This document shows positions 47,833 through 57,590 of a DNA stretch of 64,000 bases, piece after piece. A program made the translations under genes and the position numbers. This DNA comes from Mesorhizobium prunaredense (GTDB lineage Bacteria > Pseudomonadota > Alphaproteobacteria > Rhizobiales > Rhizobiaceae), in assembly GCF_900156895.1 (NCBI RefSeq), contig NZ_FTPD01000001.1, positions 323,327 through 387,326 of the forward strand, written 5' to 3'. The notes under the pieces are model-generated. The model saw only the letters and a list, made by a program, of their open reading frames with translations. It was not told the origin of the DNA and did no database searches. How positions within the stretch are numbered: position 1 is the first letter of the stretch; every line of letters begins with the position of its first letter.

Positions 47833-49869
47833 TTAGATATCTTTCGCCAGTCGAAGTGCGTCGTAGATCGCGGCGTGGGTGTTGCGAGCTGAAACGGCGT
47901 CGCCGATACGGAAGAGTTGGAATTGGCCCTGCGGATTCCGCACCACCGACTGCGGTTGTCCGGCGATGAGCTCATCTTGCGAAATCTCGCCGTGATTGGT
48001 CGATCTCGGTTTCAGTTCGAAATAGATGTCGTCCAGCGGAATGGTGCCGTGGTTGACGACAACCTGATCCACGACGCGCTGTTTGGATATGCCGCCGTAG
48101 TCGCTGCCGACATGTGCAACGAGCTGATTGCCATTCTTTTCAACAGACTCAACTCGATAGGTAACGGTGAAGGTCACGTCGAGTTTTTGAAGAGACCTCA
48201 TGTAGGGCACGAGGTTCATCGCCATGACCTCGGGGGAGAAGGACCGGTCCGGCGTCATGATCTCAACCTTCGCTCCCGCGCCCGCGAGGAATTCCGCGGC
48301 CTGGAGTGCCGCGTGGTCACCCGCGTCGTCGAAGATGAGGACATTGCTTCCCGGCTTTACGTCTCCCGAGATGATGTCCCATGAAGACACCACGAACTCG
48401 TTGCCCTTGGAAAGGACGTCGGTGTGCGCCACCCCGCCCGTCGCGATGATGACGACGTCCGGATTTTCAGCCTCGATGGTTTCGGCTTCCGCCCAGCTAC
48501 TGAACCGGATGATCACTCCGTATTTTTCGCACTGGGCCATGCGCCAATCGATGATGCTCATCATCTCCTTGCGGCGCGGGCTCTGCGCTGTCAGGCGGAT
48601 CTGGCCTCCCGGCCCGCTGGCGGCCTCAAAGACCACGACCTCGTGTCCCCGCTCACCCGCCACGCGGGCGGCCTCGAGGCCAGCTGGACCTGCGCCGACC
48701 ACGACAATCTTCTTGCGGGTCTCGGCCTTGGCGACAATGTGCGGCATGGTCAGCTCACGGCCGGTCGCGGCGTTGTGAATGCAGTATGCCGCCCCGCCCT
48801 GATAGATGCGGTCAAGGCAATAGTTGGCGCCCACGCAGGGCCTGATTTCGTCTTCGCGCTTTTCGATGATCTTCCGCACGATGTGTGGGTCGGTCATGTG
48901 GGCACGCGTCATGCCGATCATGTCGACCTTACCCGATGCAATCGCGTGGCGGGCAGTCGCCACATCCGGAATTTTCGCTGCATGGAAGGTTGGGAAGCTG
49001 GTTGCGGCACGAATCTCGCCGGCAAAATCAAGGTGCGGCGCGTTCGCCATTCCCTGAATCGGAATGACGTCCGTCAGGCCCGCATCGGTGTCGATGTGGC
49101 CGCGGATCACGTTGAGGTAATCGACAAGTCCGCTTTCCTTGAGGCGTTTGGAGATTTCGATGCCCTCCGACTTGCCAGTGCCGCCGGGCAGAGATTCATC
49201 CGCGGTATAGCGCACGCCCAGGATGAAGTCCTCGCCGACCTGCGACCGGATCGCCGTCAGGACATCCATGCAGAAGCGCATGCGATTATCAAGCGAACCG
49301 CCATAAGGACCATCAAGTTCGTTCGTGAGAGGAGACACGAACTGGTCGATCAAGTGGCCATAGGCCTCGAGCTCGACGCCATCCATCCCGCCTGCCTTCA
49401 TTCGCTCCGCGGCGTCCGCGAAATCCTTGATGATGCGTTCGATATCCCAGTCTTCAATTTTCTTGGGAAATGCACGGTGTGAGGCTTCACGATGATGGGA
49501 CGGAGCCACAACGGGAAGCCAGTCGCCTTTGTCCCAGCGTGTACGCCGTCCAAGGTGGGTCAGCTGGATCATGATGGCGGCGCCCTCCTCGTGCACTGCA
49601 TCTGTCATTTGCCGGATCCACGGCACGATCTCGTCCTTGTAGGCGAGCAGGTTGTTGAAAACCGGGGGGCTGTCCTTGGAGACCGCAGCAGACCCGGCTG
49701 TCATCGTCATCGCCACACCGCCCTTTGCCCTTTCCACCGTGTAGGCAAGATAGCGCTCCTTCGGCATCCCGTCCTCCGGATAAGCCGGCTCATGGGACGT
49801 CACGATGATGCGATTGCGCAGGGTCAAATGCTTGAGTTTGTACGGCTGCAGAAGGGGATCGCTCGACAT
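47833..49869 (-). CDS. NADH:flavin oxidoreductase 1 (N-methylproline/dimethylglycine demethylase-like)
   Basis: A 678-residue TMADH-family flavoprotein: N-terminal FMN TIM barrel (1-340), iron-sulfur segment (about 343-370) and C-terminal FAD/NAD domains (VVVGAGPAGLEAARVAGERG near 395). The Cys pattern is C345, C351 and C363; the second ligand position (348) is Ala in CVGANYC. Relatives such as StcD and DgcA demethylate N-methylproline or dimethylglycine. ATG 49869 follows GGAGT. It is divergent from a TetR gene with a strong inverted repeat between; the 9.8-kb remnant derives from this type of gene. Confidence 0.85.
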   Translation of the reverse strand: MSSDPLLQPYKLKHLTLRNRIIVTSHEPAYPEDGMPKERYLAYTVERAKGGVAMTMTAGSAAVSKDSPPVFNNLLAYKDEIVPWIRQMTDAVHEEGAAIMIQLTHLGRRTRWDKGDWLPVVAPSHHREASHRAFPKKIEDWDIERIIKDFADAAERMKAGGMDGVELEAYGHLIDQFVSPLTNELDGPYGGSLDNRMRFCMDVLTAIRSQVGEDFILGVRYTADESLPGGTGKSEGIEISKRLKESGLVDYLNVIRGHIDTDAGLTDVIPIQGMANAPHLDFAGEIRAATSFPTFHAAKIPDVATARHAIASGKVDMIGMTRAHMTDPHIVRKIIEKREDEIRPCVGANYCLDRIYQGGAAYCIHNAATGRELTMPHIVAKAETRKKIVVVGAGPAGLEAARVAGERGHEVVVFEAASGPGGQIRLTAQSPRRKEMMSIIDWRMAQCEKYGVIIRFSSWAEAETIEAENPDVVIIATGGVAHTDVLSKGNEFVVSSWDIISGDVKPGSNVLIFDDAGDHAALQAAEFLAGAGAKVEIMTPDRSFSPEVMAMNLVPYMRSLQKLDVTFTVTYRVESVEKNGNQLVAHVGSDYGGISKQRVVDQVVVNHGTIPLDDIYFELKPRSTNHGEISQDELIAGQPQSVVRNPQGQFQLFRIGDAVSARNTHAAIYDALRLAKDI

Positions 49870-49912
49870 CTGACGGACTCCAGGCTGGGATGGCAAGTCC
49901 GAAGCGTACCCG

Positions 49913-49978
49913 AAAATGTACATGCATGTCAAGTTTAGCGTCGGATGGGTCGACAGAGTCGACATGCGTGTACATTTT
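49913..49978. promoter_or_regulatory. TetR operator pair in the divergent flavoprotein/tetR promoter
   Basis: Two 18-bp half elements, AAAATGTACATGCATGTC (49913-49930) and GACATGCGTGTACATTTT (49961-49978), are inverted copies with one mismatch, spaced by 30 nt that contain GTCGACAGAGTCGAC. This layout suggests cooperative TetR binding over both promoters. Confidence 0.7.
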
Positions 49979-50017
49979 ACTGGTTTTCATGCTCACCTTT
50001 TGTTAGGCTGGTCGCTC

Positions 50018-50647
50018 ATGGAGCAAATTTCGAACGATAGCGGGTGGCGCGGATCGCCGGAGGGATGGCTTGAAGCGGCCTACGACCTGCTTCTGGAATC
50101 CGGCGTCGACACGGTGAGAATCTCGCCACTGGCCAAGAAGCTGGGCCTGTCGCGCACCAGCTTCTATTGGTTCTTCAAGGACAGAGAAGAACTGTTGGCT
50201 GCCCTCGTGACCCGTTGGCGCGACAAGAACACCGGCAACCTCATCAAGCAGGCCGAGGCCTATGCCGAGACGGTCGCCGAAGCGATGCTGAACGTTTTCG
50301 ACTGCTGGCTCGACACGTCCTTGTTCGATTCCCAGTTTGAGTTCGCGGTTAGAAGCTGGGCGCTTCAGTCCCCTGACATTCTGGCGGAGGTCCAGAAAGC
50401 CGACCAGACGCGCCTCGATGCAATGAGCCAGATGTTCGTCCGCTTCGGTTACAAGGAAAGCTCGGCCGACGTTCGAGCGCGCACCATCTACCTCGTGCAG
50501 ATCGGCTACATCTCAATGCAGACCAGGGAAGATCTCGCGGCCCGCATGAAGCGCATTCCCGGCTACGTGGAGATTTTTACAGGCGAGGCCCCGCAGCAGC
50601 GCGAGCTCGACCGGTTCTTCGCCAGACACGGCTATTCGGCGGGCTGA
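50018..50647 (+). CDS. TetR-family transcriptional regulator
   Basis: A 209-residue regulator with HTH ISPLAKKLGLSRTSFYWFFKDREELLAAL (about 36-64) and a helical ligand domain. ATG 50018 was chosen on family grounds; the frame is open 34 codons further, into the operator region. It is followed 14 nt later by a ProC-like gene and then the second flavoprotein, and is divergent from the first flavoprotein; it likely controls both sides. Confidence 0.87.
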   Translation: MEQISNDSGWRGSPEGWLEAAYDLLLESGVDTVRISPLAKKLGLSRTSFYWFFKDREELLAALVTRWRDKNTGNLIKQAEAYAETVAEAMLNVFDCWLDTSLFDSQFEFAVRSWALQSPDILAEVQKADQTRLDAMSQMFVRFGYKESSADVRARTIYLVQIGYISMQTREDLAARMKRIPGYVEIFTGEAPQQRELDRFFARHGYSAG

Positions 50648-50661
50648 GGAGAGTTTCGACA

Positions 50662-51456
50662 ATGGACGGATCTATGAGCATCGGGATAATTGGTGGAGCC
50701 GGGTGGCTAGGACGCGCCTTCGCCGAGGCCATCGTCGATGCGAAAATAGTCGCCGCTGGGCGCCTCACACTCTCTTTTAGAAGCGGGCAGCCCACCTTTC
50801 TGCCAAACGCTACCTGGACCAGGGACAACCAGGAACTGGTGGATCGATCTGATGTCATCATCGTCTCCGTCCGGCCCCAGGATTGGCCTGCCATCGACAT
50901 TACTGCGTCCGGCAAGCTCGCCATGTCGGTTATGGCCGGGATCACTCTCGACCAACTGGCGGGACGTCTTAAAACCGACCGCGTCATCCGCACGCTTCCG
51001 AATGCAGCGGCAGAGGTGCGGAACTCCTATACTCCCTGGATAGGCTCTCAGAGCGTCACTGCGGATGACCGCAATGTCGTTCGCCGGATTCTGGAGGCCT
51101 GTGGCGCGGCCGATGAAGTCAAAAGCGAAGCAGATATCGATTATCTGACGGGCCTGACTGGATCCGGCCCGGCGTTTCCGGCGCTCCTGGCGGCAGCGAT
51201 GATGGACGATGCCGTCAGCCGAGGATTGAGCCCGGATATCGCCCGAAGGAGCGTCAGCGCAGTGCTTATTGGAACCGGAAAGCTCCTCGCGGCTCGCGCA
51301 GACTGTCCCAAAGATATCGTCCAGACCTTCCTCGACTACCGCGGCACCACCGCGGCAGCGATCGAGGCCATGCGCGCAGCCGGGTTTGAATCTGCCGTGG
51401 CAGACGGCCTTGCCGCAGCGCTCCAGAAATCCGTGACTATGGGACAAGCCACCTGA
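50662..51456 (+). CDS. Pyrroline-5-carboxylate reductase (ProC)-like protein
   Basis: A 264-residue protein with N-terminal Rossmann motif IGIIGGAGWLGRA, VSVRPQDW and the family signature region LTGLTGSGPAFPALLAAAMMDDAVSRGL with DYRGTTAAAIEAM. ProC enzymes reduce pyrroline carboxylates to proline. In this cluster it could recycle a pyrroline formed by the DAO-type oxidase, or act on an N-methylated imine. GAGGAG precedes ATG 50662; a second Met at codon 5 is possible. Confidence 0.85.
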   Translation: MDGSMSIGIIGGAGWLGRAFAEAIVDAKIVAAGRLTLSFRSGQPTFLPNATWTRDNQELVDRSDVIIVSVRPQDWPAIDITASGKLAMSVMAGITLDQLAGRLKTDRVIRTLPNAAAEVRNSYTPWIGSQSVTADDRNVVRRILEACGAADEVKSEADIDYLTGLTGSGPAFPALLAAAMMDDAVSRGLSPDIARRSVSAVLIGTGKLLAARADCPKDIVQTFLDYRGTTAAAIEAMRAAGFESAVADGLAAALQKSVTMGQAT

Positions 51457-51496
51457 CTGCCGCACGAGGCCTTCCTCCGACCGCTGGTGTGATATT

Positions 51497-53482
51497 ATGT
51501 CAAAACTCTTTCCGCATCTGTTTTCACCTGCAAAGCTAGGCAGCCGCACGCTCCGAAACCGGATCGTGTTCGGGGCTCATACCGCCAACATGGCCGAAAA
51601 TGGCGTGCCGACTGAACGACACGTTGCCTACTATGCCGAGCGAGCGCTCGGTGGGGCCGGCATGATTGTTGTCGAACCCATGCCCGTCCATCAGGCCGCC
51701 GTCCTGACACGCGGCAATTTTCGACCTGGCGACGATAGCGTCATTCCTCATTTCCAACAGGTCACGCGCGCGATCAAGGACCACGGGGCGATCGCCATCC
51801 AGCAGCTCTATCACGTCGGAGCGCACGGGGATTCGGACAACTCATTTCACGCGCATTGGTCGCCCTCGGGCCTGCCAAGCTATCATGACAGCGACGGTTC
51901 CCACGCCATGTCCGAGGGTGAGATTTGGGAAACCATCGACAGCTTCGTTCAGGCGGCGCGCCGCTGCCAGGAAGCCGGTTTCGACGGCGTCGAAGTCTGG
52001 GCTGCTTATCTCGGACTGGTCGATCAGTTCTGGACGCCCTGGACAAACCGACGCGAGGACCAATGGGGAGGGTCGCTCGACAACCGCACGCGGATCTCCA
52101 GCGAGATCCTGACCCGCATCCGCGAAACATGCGGCCGAGATTTTATAGTTGGCCTCTCGGTCAGCGACGAACCTGACTACATAGTCGCGCTCGGTCGCCA
52201 GGAGCTGGCGGAAATCATTCGGCTGCATGATGAGCAGGGGCTGATCGATTACGTGACCTGCGGCACTGGCAGCTACCTCGATTTCTACAAAATAATGCCG
52301 ACCTTTCTCTATCCGGAGAAGCTTGGCACTGATCTCGCAATGACCCTCAAGGCCGTGGTCAAGACGGCCCTCGTGGTCGCCGAAAGCCATATCAGGACGC
52401 CTGAAAACGCCGAAACGGTGCTCGGCGAGAAAGCTGCAGATCTGGTCTCGATCGTCCGGGGCCAGATCGCCGATCCGCATCTGGCACGCAAAGCCGCGGC
52501 AGACCGGCCCGAGGATGTGCGCGGATGCATATCCTGCAACCAGATGTGCTGGGGCCGTCGTTCGCGCGACTACTGGATCAGCTGCCTTATCAATCCCTCT
52601 GCGGGGCGCGAGTTTGAATGGGGTGGTGACCGGTTCACGGCCGCTGCCATCAAGAAACGGGTGCTTGTCGTCGGCGGCGGTCCCGCCGGCCTCGAGACGG
52701 CCCGGGTTGCCGCCGAGCGAGGGCACGACGTGGTGCTGGCTGAAGCCTCCAGTAGGCTGGGCGGGAACTTTCTGCTCGCCGGGCTGCAGCCGCGCCGCGG
52801 GCAAATCCTCGACCTTCTTGGGTGGTATGAGCGCCAGCTCAGCAAACTGAATGTCGACGTACGACTGAACACCTACGTCGAGGCGTCGGACATCGCCTCT
52901 TTCCAAGCTGACACCGTCATCCTGGCCACGGGGTCGGTGTCTCCCGAAACCGGCTTTCAGAAGGCTTTGCCGGCAGTGCCGAGCCTGCCCGGCATCGAAA
53001 GGGGCAATGTCTTCTCGATCGAATCCGTCATGGCCCGCGTTGTGCGGCCGGGTAAGCACGTGCTTTTGCTCGACGAGGGCGGCGGTTGGCGAGGCGGTGG
53101 CACTGCCTGGAAACTTGCCGAGGATGGCCATAAAGTGACCATTCTCACACCCGACCCGCTGGTCGGCAAGGAACTGCAGCGGACGGCTGCCGATTTCCCG
53201 CTGCGGCGGACATTGCGCCAGCTTGGCGTCACATGGTTGTTGGATGTCAGCGTGCTGGAATGGCACGGGGACGGCGTGACCATCGTTGACCACAACACCC
53301 TTCAAGAGAGCTTTGTGCCGGGCGATTGCCTTGTTCTCGCAACCACCAATGTAGCAGCGAATTGGCTGGCGAAAGAGTTGGAAAGCACGTCCCAGCCTTT
53401 CATGGAGGTCGGCGACGCCGTCGCTCCGCGTCAGGCGCCCTACGCCTTCCACGAAGGACGGAAAGTTGCCTTGCGGCTATGA
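51497..53482 (+). CDS. NADH:flavin oxidoreductase 2 (N-methyl amine demethylase-like)
   Basis: A 661-residue TMADH-type flavoprotein: FMN barrel (1-335), four-Cys [4Fe-4S] motif C344, C347, C351 and C363 (CISCNQMC), and FAD/NAD domains (LVVGGGPAGLETARVAAERG). It keeps the full Cys set that flavoprotein 1 lacks. It follows tetR and the ProC-like gene. The stop codon overlaps by six bases, convergently, with the stop of corrinoid protein 2. Likely removes the second N-methyl group; substrate inferred. Confidence 0.85.
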   Translation: MSKLFPHLFSPAKLGSRTLRNRIVFGAHTANMAENGVPTERHVAYYAERALGGAGMIVVEPMPVHQAAVLTRGNFRPGDDSVIPHFQQVTRAIKDHGAIAIQQLYHVGAHGDSDNSFHAHWSPSGLPSYHDSDGSHAMSEGEIWETIDSFVQAARRCQEAGFDGVEVWAAYLGLVDQFWTPWTNRREDQWGGSLDNRTRISSEILTRIRETCGRDFIVGLSVSDEPDYIVALGRQELAEIIRLHDEQGLIDYVTCGTGSYLDFYKIMPTFLYPEKLGTDLAMTLKAVVKTALVVAESHIRTPENAETVLGEKAADLVSIVRGQIADPHLARKAAADRPEDVRGCISCNQMCWGRRSRDYWISCLINPSAGREFEWGGDRFTAAAIKKRVLVVGGGPAGLETARVAAERGHDVVLAEASSRLGGNFLLAGLQPRRGQILDLLGWYERQLSKLNVDVRLNTYVEASDIASFQADTVILATGSVSPETGFQKALPAVPSLPGIERGNVFSIESVMARVVRPGKHVLLLDEGGGWRGGGTAWKLAEDGHKVTILTPDPLVGKELQRTAADFPLRRTLRQLGVTWLLDVSVLEWHGDGVTIVDHNTLQESFVPGDCLVLATTNVAANWLAKELESTSQPFMEVGDAVAPRQAPYAFHEGRKVALRL

Positions 53483-54172
53483 TACGCGGACGTTGTGCTT
53501 GCGCTTCATGAAGTCCTTGGCGGTCTCGACTGCCACGGCTGCGTCGCGGCAATAGGCGTCGGCGCCGACGGCCTTGCCGAATTCCTGGTTGAGCGGCGCG
53601 CCGCCGACCAGCACGACGTAGTCGTCGCGGATGCCCTTTTCCTTCATCGTGTCGATGACGACCTTCATGTAGGGCATGGTCGTCGTCAACAGCGCCGACA
53701 TGCCGATGATGTCAGGCTGGTGCTGTTCGATGGCGTCGAGATATTTTTCCACCGCATTGTTGATGCCGAGGTCGATGACGTCGAAGCCGGCGCCCTCCAT
53801 CATCATGCCGACAAGGTTCTTGCCGATATCGTGGATGTCGCCCTTGACGGTGCCGATCACCATCTTGCCCTGCTTCGGCGCGCCGGTGGCTACAAGCAGC
53901 GGACGCAGGATGAACATGCCCGCCTTCATCGCGTTGGCCGACAACAGCACTTCCGGCACGAACAGGATGCCGTCGCGAAAATCCTCGCCGACGATGCGCA
54001 TGCCTTCGACCAGTGCCTCGGTCAGCACCTTGTAAGGCGCCCAGCCGCGCTCGAGAAGGATGTTGGTGCCTTCCTCGATCTCTTCTTTCAGCCCGTCATA
54101 AAGATCGTCGTGCATCTGTTGCACGAGTTCTTCGTCGGAAAGCTCGGAAAGGATGATCTCGTCGTCGGCCAT
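53477..54172 (-). CDS. Corrinoid (cobalamin-binding) methyl-carrier protein 2
   Basis: A 231-residue MtbC/MttC-type protein, nearly identical to the one at 19871-20563 (about eleven differences, such as D/E swaps near the N-terminus and the last two residues VS for N). The B12-ligand motif is KGDIHDIGKNLV. ATG 54172 is the family start; the frame extends to 54247 through the hairpin. It is last in an mttB3 - solute-binding protein - corrinoid operon, in the same order as the 16.5-20.6 kb module. Confidence 0.92.
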   Translation of the reverse strand: MADDEIILSELSDEELVQQMHDDLYDGLKEEIEEGTNILLERGWAPYKVLTEALVEGMRIVGEDFRDGILFVPEVLLSANAMKAGMFILRPLLVATGAPKQGKMVIGTVKGDIHDIGKNLVGMMMEGAGFDVIDLGINNAVEKYLDAIEQHQPDIIGMSALLTTTMPYMKVVIDTMKEKGIRDDYVVLVGGAPLNQEFGKAVGADAYCRDAAVAVETAKDFMKRKHNVRVS

Positions 54173-54207
54173 GTTTGACGCACTCGCCGATTTCAAAGGT
54201 TTGCGGT

Positions 54208-54242
54208 CCGCCGGCACCTGTTTCTGCAACAGGTGCCGGCGG
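54208..54242 (-). promoter_or_regulatory. Strong hairpin between solute-binding protein 2 and corrinoid gene 2
   Basis: A perfect 15-bp GC-rich stem CCGCCGGCACCTGTT / AACAGGTGCCGGCGG with a 5-nt loop lies inside the operon, with no U-run after it on the transcribed strand. It may act as an mRNA-stability or partial-termination element that sets the protein ratio. The equivalent gap in the first module (19779-19870) lacks such a perfect stem. Confidence 0.6.
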
Positions 54243-54267
54243 GTCATTGCCAGCCTTGGGAGCTAAC

Positions 54268-55917
54268 TCAGGCGTCCAGCCAGACGTTCTGGAAGTCCAT
54301 TTGGTAGGTCTGGTGCATTCCGTAGTTCTTCACCGTCTTGCTCATGTGGCAGTAGAGCTTCTGCCAGAACGGCTGGATGATGACGCCGGAATCCTGCAGG
54401 ATCTGCTCCACGTCTTTCATCACCTCCTTGCGCTTGGCAGGATCAGCCAGCGAGAGCGCCTGTTTCAGCTTGGCGTCGAAATCCGGGTTGGCATAGGCCG
54501 TTTCGTTCCAGGCCTCGCCCGAGCGATAGCCGAGCGCCAGCACCTGGACGCCCAGCGGCCGCATGTACCAGATGGTCATCGAGTACGGATACTTCGTCCA
54601 GTCATTCCAGAAGGTCGAGCCCGGCAGCACCGTACGCTTCACCTTGATGCCGGCATCGCGCAATTGGCCGGCGATCGCATCGCCGGTGTTCTTCTGCCAT
54701 TCGTCCTCGACGGTGATCAGCTCGTGCTCGAAGTCGGCCTGCCCGGCATCCGCCATCAGCTTCTTGGCGGCGGCGGCATCGCGTGTCTTCTTGGGCAGCG
54801 GATAGTATTCGGGATGGATCGGGGCGACGTGGTGGTTCTCGCCGACGGTGCCGAGCCCGGCGTAGCCGAGCTGCATGACGGCATTGTTGTCGACAGCCAT
54901 CTGCAGCGCATTGCGCACTCGCTGGTCGTCATAGGGCTTGTGGGTGATGTTGGTGCGGGCAACGAGCGTGGTCGCCGTCGCAACCTCCGACTTCACCAGG
55001 TCCATCTTATCAAGGGCATCGATGAAGTCGGCCGGCGTCTCGAAATCGAGGTCGATCTCGCCGGATTCGAAGGCATTCAGCGTGGCATTGAAGTCAGTTC
55101 CGTAGTCGATGAATTCGACGCTATCGAGAGGCGCTTCACCGCCCCACCACTTGCCGTTCTCGCGCCGCTTGACGACCGCCTTCGTACCTACTTCATAGGA
55201 CACCAGTTCGAAGGGCCCGGTACCGATTGGCTTCTTGATCGGGTCGGCGCCATCCTTGTCGAAGTCGCGATGCACGACCAGAGCCGGATAGTCGGTGAAG
55301 CCCGGTATGATCGCGATGTCGGGTTCGGACAGCTTCAGCTTGACCGTGTGGTCGTCGACCTTGGTGATGGCGCCATCCCTGGCCTTGCCGGTTTTTGCGT
55401 CGATCAGCGCACCGACACGCGCGGCCATTGAATTGCCGGCGGCATCCTTCTCGCACCAGCGCGTCAGATTGTAGACCACGTCGTCGGCGTTGAAGGCATC
55501 GCCATTGTTCCAGGTGATGCCTTTGCGCAGATGCAGTGTGTATTCGGTGGCGTCGTCATTGACGTCCCAGCTTTCGAGCAGGACCGGCTCGAACGTGAAC
55601 TGGTGCGTATAGCGGACGAGCGGCTCCAGCCAAGTCCGGGTGACGTTTGCCATCTCGGTCCAGTCATAGGTGCGTGGATCCTTCTGCGCCTTGACCGACA
55701 TCGCGACGTGCAGCGTTCCGCCCTTTTTCGGTTCATCGGCCAGGGCTCTTGTCGGTGCGGCGAGGCCGATCATGCCATAAGCGAAAGCCGTCGAGGCGCC
55801 GAAGGCGCTTGCCAATGCCAGGAATTCGCGCCGGTCCATCCGGCCTGAGCGGGCTTCTTCAGCCATCGCCTCGATAACGCTGGGGACACGATCACCGTTG
55901 TTTCTGAAGAGTGCCAT
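54268..55917 (-). CDS. Tat-exported family-5 ABC solute-binding protein 2
   Basis: A 549-residue SBP_bac_5 protein with twin-arginine signal [18 protein letters not shown] and the block [20 protein letters not shown]. It shares most of its sequence, and the same length, with 18129-19778. AAGGGAGG lies just before ATG 55917. It sits between mttB3 and corrinoid gene 2 and again has no permease partner nearby. The folded-export (Tat) signal is unusual for this family and is kept in both copies. A 3' fragment of a similar gene survives at 11981-12066. Confidence 0.9.
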   Translation of the reverse strand: MALFRNNGDRVPSVIEAMAEEARSGRMDRREFLALASAFGASTAFAYGMIGLAAPTRALADEPKKGGTLHVAMSVKAQKDPRTYDWTEMANVTRTWLEPLVRYTHQFTFEPVLLESWDVNDDATEYTLHLRKGITWNNGDAFNADDVVYNLTRWCEKDAAGNSMAARVGALIDAKTGKARDGAITKVDDHTVKLKLSEPDIAIIPGFTDYPALVVHRDFDKDGADPIKKPIGTGPFELVSYEVGTKAVVKRRENGKWWGGEAPLDSVEFIDYGTDFNATLNAFESGEIDLDFETPADFIDALDKMDLVKSEVATATTLVARTNITHKPYDDQRVRNALQMAVDNNAVMQLGYAGLGTVGENHHVAPIHPEYYPLPKKTRDAAAAKKLMADAGQADFEHELITVEDEWQKNTGDAIAGQLRDAGIKVKRTVLPGSTFWNDWTKYPYSMTIWYMRPLGVQVLALGYRSGEAWNETAYANPDFDAKLKQALSLADPAKRKEVMKDVEQILQDSGVIIQPFWQKLYCHMSKTVKNYGMHQTYQMDFQNVWLDA

Positions 55918-55960
55918 TATTTCCTCCCTTATGGTTCCCTTTGGGTCTTCGCCCGTTGGA

Positions 55961-57511
55961 TTAACTAACGCTGTCCGGCAGCTTCTCCTCGCGCAGCGCG
56001 ATCAAATCTTTGAGACCATCGGCGATGCCCTCATCGAGCTTCGGCTCCTCATAATCTGCGAGCATGTTGCGCGCTTTCTCGCGGCCGCGCGTGTCGTGGT
56101 CCTTTGCCCCTTCAGCCTTCCACTGTTCGTACGAATTGAAGTCCATGATGCTGGGCATGAAGAAGGCGGACTGGAAATGCTCGAGCGTGTGCTGGGTGCC
56201 GAGGAAATGGCCCTGCGGCCCGACCTCGCGGATCGCCGCCATCGCTTCCTTGAAATCGTCGAACGGCAGCCCGCCGGCATATTTGTACCAGCCAACAAGC
56301 TGTTCGCAGTCCGTCGCGAATTTTGAATAACCGCAGGTCAGGCCGGCCTCGAGCCATCCGGCGGAGTGCCAGATGTAGTTGGCGCCGGCAAGGATGGCGG
56401 CATGCATCAGCATGTTCGCCTCGTAGCCCGCCTGGGCGTCGTTCAGTTTCGACCCGACATGGAAGCCCGACGTGCGCCATGGCAGCCGGTATTTCCGCGC
56501 CAGTGCTCCCATCAAATACATCATCTGGGCGGCCTCGGGCGTGCCACCCATCGGCGCGCCGGTCTTCATGTCGACCGTGACCATGAATTGTCCGTAGATC
56601 TGCGGTGAACCCGGACGCAGCAGCTGCGTGAAGGCGACGCCCGCCAGCGCTTCGGCATTGACCTGCGCCACCGCTCCCACCGCCGAGGCCGAAGTCGAGG
56701 CGCCGCACAGCGCGAACGGCGCCAGGATCAACGGCTGGTTGTGACGCGCATAGACCTTCATCGCGTCCAGCATGGTGGCGTCCCATACCAGTGGCGAGTT
56801 GCAATTGGTGATCGCGACCAACACAGGGTTGTCGCGGACAAAATCCTCGCCGAACACGATGCCCGCCATCGCCATCGTATCTTCCGCTCGATCCTTGGAC
56901 GTTACAATGCCCATGAACGGCTTGTCGGAGTGCTTCAGCGCCGAATGGATGATGTGGAGGTGGCGCTTCGGCACCGCAATTTCCATCGGCTCGCAGATGA
57001 TCGAGCTCGACGAGTGCAGCGCCGGCGCCATGTAAGCGAGCTTATGGAAATTCTGAAGGTCGGCAAGCGTGCCATAGCGCCTGACGTTGTCGAGGTCGCG
57101 CACGTAAGGCGCGCCATACATCGGCACGAAGATGGAATTCTTGCCGCCGACACGGACCGAGCGCTCAGGGTTGCGCGCATTGAGCATGAACTCCGGCGGG
57201 ACTTTCGAGACCAGCTCCATCAAGAGCGCGCGGTCAATGCGGACGCGCGTCTCGGAGACATCGGCTCCCGCCGCCTTCCACAGTGCTATGGCCTCGTCGT
57301 CGCGGAACTCGCAGCCAACCTCTTCGAGGATCGAGAGCGACTCCTGGTGGATCAGCTCGACAGCCTCGTCCGGGACCATTTGGTATGCGGGTATGTTGCG
57401 AACCAGCGTCGGAAACGACGCCATGGGAGTTCCCCGCAGCGCCTTGCGGCCCAGGCGGCCGCCACCTCGGCGGCTGGCGTGTTCGGTGACTTCGGCGGCC
57501 GGTGCATTCAT
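55961..57511 (-). CDS. MttB-superfamily (non-pyrrolysine) methyltransferase 3
   Basis: A 516-residue MtgB-like methyltransferase with [58 protein letters not shown] and [12 protein letters not shown]. No in-frame TAG. It begins the mttB3 - solute-binding protein - corrinoid operon and is divergent from a LysR gene. It is closer to copy 2 in several blocks (ALHSS, NSIFVPM.GAPY) than to copy 1, whereas the operon layout matches copy 1. Substrate unknown, likely a quaternary amine. Confidence 0.87.
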   Translation of the reverse strand: MNAPAAEVTEHASRRGGGRLGRKALRGTPMASFPTLVRNIPAYQMVPDEAVELIHQESLSILEEVGCEFRDDEAIALWKAAGADVSETRVRIDRALLMELVSKVPPEFMLNARNPERSVRVGGKNSIFVPMYGAPYVRDLDNVRRYGTLADLQNFHKLAYMAPALHSSSSIICEPMEIAVPKRHLHIIHSALKHSDKPFMGIVTSKDRAEDTMAMAGIVFGEDFVRDNPVLVAITNCNSPLVWDATMLDAMKVYARHNQPLILAPFALCGASTSASAVGAVAQVNAEALAGVAFTQLLRPGSPQIYGQFMVTVDMKTGAPMGGTPEAAQMMYLMGALARKYRLPWRTSGFHVGSKLNDAQAGYEANMLMHAAILAGANYIWHSAGWLEAGLTCGYSKFATDCEQLVGWYKYAGGLPFDDFKEAMAAIREVGPQGHFLGTQHTLEHFQSAFFMPSIMDFNSYEQWKAEGAKDHDTRGREKARNMLADYEEPKLDEGIADGLKDLIALREEKLPDSVS

Positions 57512-57590
57512 GGCAACTCTATCCTCCCAATGACGACCAGCCTAGCGAGAGGAAATACGGCTGTGACGCTGGAAAATCCTGATCACTTGT

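Noticed and set aside
54175..55431. 418-codon plus-strand open frame
   Set aside because: Antisense shadow of solute-binding protein 2.
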